DNA from: Denitromonas ohlonensis
GTDB lineage: Bacteria; Pseudomonadota; Gammaproteobacteria; Burkholderiales; Rhodocyclaceae
DNA: 64,000 nucleotides
Assembly: GCF_007625205.1 (NCBI RefSeq)
Contig: NZ_VMNI01000012.1
Coordinates: 1-64,000, forward strand
Reading direction: 5' to 3'
A program made the position numbers and the translations under genes. The notes under the pieces are model-generated. The model did no database searches. It was not told where the DNA came from and saw only the letters and a program-made list of their open reading frames with translations. Shown here one piece after another: positions 62,431 through 64,000 of the stretch. Numbering within the stretch: the first letter of the stretch is position 1; the number at the start of each line of letters is the position of its first letter.

Positions 62431-64000
62431 TTAGCGCGGCGCCACCTGCCCCAGGCGCGTCGTCAGCGACTGCGGCTTGCCCTCCATCAGGGCAGCGTAG
62501 ATCACCGCATTGGCCATCACCTTCTTCACATAGTCGCGTGTTTCGTTGAAGGGAATGGTCTCTACATAGATTGCGCCTTCCAGCATGCGTTCATCGCGCC
62601 AGCGCTTGGCGCGCCCGGGCCCGGCGTTGTAACCGGCAGCGGCGAGCACCGGATGGTCGTCCAGATCGTCGAGCACGATGCGCATGTAGCTGGTGCCCAG
62701 CAGCACATTGGTGTCGGGCTCCTGCAGGCGGCTGCGGCGGTAGTCGGTCATGCCGATCTTCTTGGCCACCCAGCTGCCGGTGGCCGGCATCACCTGCATC
62801 AGGCCTTGCGCGCCCACCGGCGAGGCGGCGCGGGTGACAAAGCGGCTTTCCTGGCGCAACACGCCATACACCCAGGCCAGATCCAGATTCAGCGACAAGG
62901 CCTGCGGCTCGATCAGATCGCGGAACGGGGTGAGGTAACGCAGGCCGAAGTTGTCCTGCGGATTGACCGCTTCGGCGGTGTTGATGGCGCGGTCGTAAAT
63001 GCCCTCGTCGAGCGCCAGTCGCGCGGCAGCCAGGCGGAAGCTGTCGTCGGCGCTGCGCAGGCGCCACAGCCACTCGCGCGTGCCCTCGGTATAGAGCGCC
63101 AATCGGTACAGCGCCAGCGCCCGCCGGATGTCCGGGTCGGCCGCCACATCCGCCTGCACCGCGGCCGTTTGTGGCGTGTCGGGCGGCGGCGGGGTAAAAG
63201 CGCGGCCGAGGCGCTCGTCGGCCAACATGCCATAGAAGTCAGGATGGCCGGCGATGCGCTCGAGCAGCAGACGGCCGCCTTCGGCCTCGCCCAGCGCCTG
63301 CTCGGCGCGGGCCAGCCAGTAGGTCCAGCTGCGCTCGGCGCGTTGCTCGGGCGACATGGCCAGAATCGCGTGGCGCACGGCTTTCCAGTCTTCCTGACGC
63401 AGCGCGGCGCGCACCTGCCAGGCGCGTTGCTCGTCGGGCATCTGCAGCTTGCCGGCCGCGCGGAACCAGCGCACTGACTCGGGCAGGTGGTCTTGCGCGG
63501 CGCGCCAGCCGAGCAACATGTAGCCATAGGCCTGATCGTCGGCCGACAAGCCATCGTTGAGCCGGGCAAAGCGGGCGTAGGCGGCTTTCGGGTCGCCCAC
63601 GGCCAGCCGACCGAGCGCGGCGAGCATCAATTCGCTATCGGCGCGGCGCTGCGCAAAGCCGGGGCGCAGGTTGTCGAGGTAGCGCGCCGGGTCTTTGACC
63701 ATCACCTTCAGGGCCGCGCTGGTTGGCGCCTCGCCGGCCGGCAGACCGCTGACGATCAGTTCCAGATCGCTCGGTCGGCGCGACATCATCTGTTCGCGAA
63801 AGCGCGCCCAGATGGCCTCCGGCGCCAAGCGGCCCGAGGCCGCCAGCTGGCCAACCAGCGCTTCGCAGGCCTCGGCCCGCAGGCTGAGCCCGGCCCACAC
63901 CGCGGCCGCCTCGTCCAGCGCCGTGCGGTCCCCGATGCGCGCCCGCGCCAGCCAGTGCTGGCAGCGCTGACCATCGGTCGGCGAGGCCAGACCACCCCAG
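62431..64000 (-). CDS. slt: soluble lytic murein transglycosylase (N-terminus outside the window)
   Basis: About 522 C-terminal residues are visible; the frame is open to the window edge, so the start lies beyond 64000. The long helical superhelix of Slt70 is followed by the SLT catalytic domain with Glu in GVLRQESRFVTRA, then GAQGLMQVMPATG and AGYNAGPGRAKRW. It cleaves glycan strands in the periplasm, leaving 1,6-anhydro ends. It is upstream of the NDUFA9-like gene with 21 bases between them. Confidence 0.93.
   Translation of the reverse strand, partial: WGGLASPTDGQRCQHWLARARIGDRTALDEAAAVWAGLSLRAEACEALVGQLAASGRLAPEAIWARFREQMMSRRPSDLELIVSGLPAGEAPTSAALKVMVKDPARYLDNLRPGFAQRRADSELMLAALGRLAVGDPKAAYARFARLNDGLSADDQAYGYMLLGWRAAQDHLPESVRWFRAAGKLQMPDEQRAWQVRAALRQEDWKAVRHAILAMSPEQRAERSWTYWLARAEQALGEAEGGRLLLERIAGHPDFYGMLADERLGRAFTPPPPDTPQTAAVQADVAADPDIRRALALYRLALYTEGTREWLWRLRSADDSFRLAAARLALDEGIYDRAINTAEAVNPQDNFGLRYLTPFRDLIEPQALSLNLDLAWVYGVLRQESRFVTRAASPVGAQGLMQVMPATGSWVAKKIGMTDYRRSRLQEPDTNVLLGTSYMRIVLDDLDDHPVLAAAGYNAGPGRAKRWRDERMLEGAIYVETIPFNETRDYVKKVMANAVIYAALMEGKPQSLTTRLGQVAPR

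Overview
The window is GC-rich, densely packed chromosomal DNA. It most likely comes from a betaproteobacterium of the order Rhodocyclales (Azoarcus/Thauera/Zoogloea/Denitromonas relatives). This is inferred from the recA-recX, lptB-rpoN-hpf-ptsN-hprK and ribE-ribB-ribH-nusB-like gene orders, an aerobic UbiB plus an O2-independent UbiUVT ubiquinone set, a PEP-CTERM protein behind a sigma-54 type promoter, and an N-acetylglutaminylglutamine amide (NAGGN) osmolyte operon. No rRNA, tRNA, CRISPR array, prophage or intact insertion sequence was seen.

Layout. 1-5.3 kb: tail of a TAXI-type TRAP binding protein with a strong terminator, a PilZ protein, an EamA exporter, then an HxlR regulator divergent from a carboxymuconolactone decarboxylase-like protein and an FAD oxidoreductase. 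5.5-9.4 kb (minus): argS, a SPOR protein, dsbA and an SDR. 9.4-16.3 kb (minus): a tight three-gene operon encoding a metacaspase-like protease, a 1812-residue CHAT protease fused to two alpha/beta hydrolase domains, and a small M15-type peptidase. This operon is the best candidate for an undescribed system. 16.5-24 kb: ubiB, a sodium:solute symporter, the PEP-CTERM protein, then ubiU-ubiV-ubiT preceded by an excellent FNR-type box. 24-34 kb: VanZ-like protein, 2Fe-2S ferredoxin, hydrolase, GST, an ABC ATPase and its probable permease separated by a PAS/GAF histidine kinase and queF, then cutA and dsbD.

33.9-44.2 kb: PEBP protein, AraC and WYL regulators, VOC protein, riboflavin genes with nusB, and the NAGGN operon. 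44.5-52.1 kb (plus): thiL, pgpA, pncC, recA, recX, lptB, rpoN, hpf, ptsN, hprK. 52-64 kb: PsiF-like protein, FHA/cyclase-like protein, ttcA, pteridine reductase, MidA-type methyltransferase, hydrolase, DUF2905 protein, a PBP1C-like protein with a degenerate transpeptidase, cca, an NDUFA9-like SDR and a soluble lytic transglycosylase cut by the window end.

A non-coding mobile element occurs three times (33665-33897, 52073-52305, 61263-61396). Its 17-bp terminal inverted repeats are flanked by 5-bp direct repeats. Internal hairpins show compensatory changes between copies, and the third copy carries a clean 99-bp deletion and abuts the cca start codon. Regulatory links can be read directly: RpoN is encoded here and a sigma-54 site precedes the PEP-CTERM gene, and an FNR box centred at about -41.5 precedes the anaerobic ubiquinone genes.
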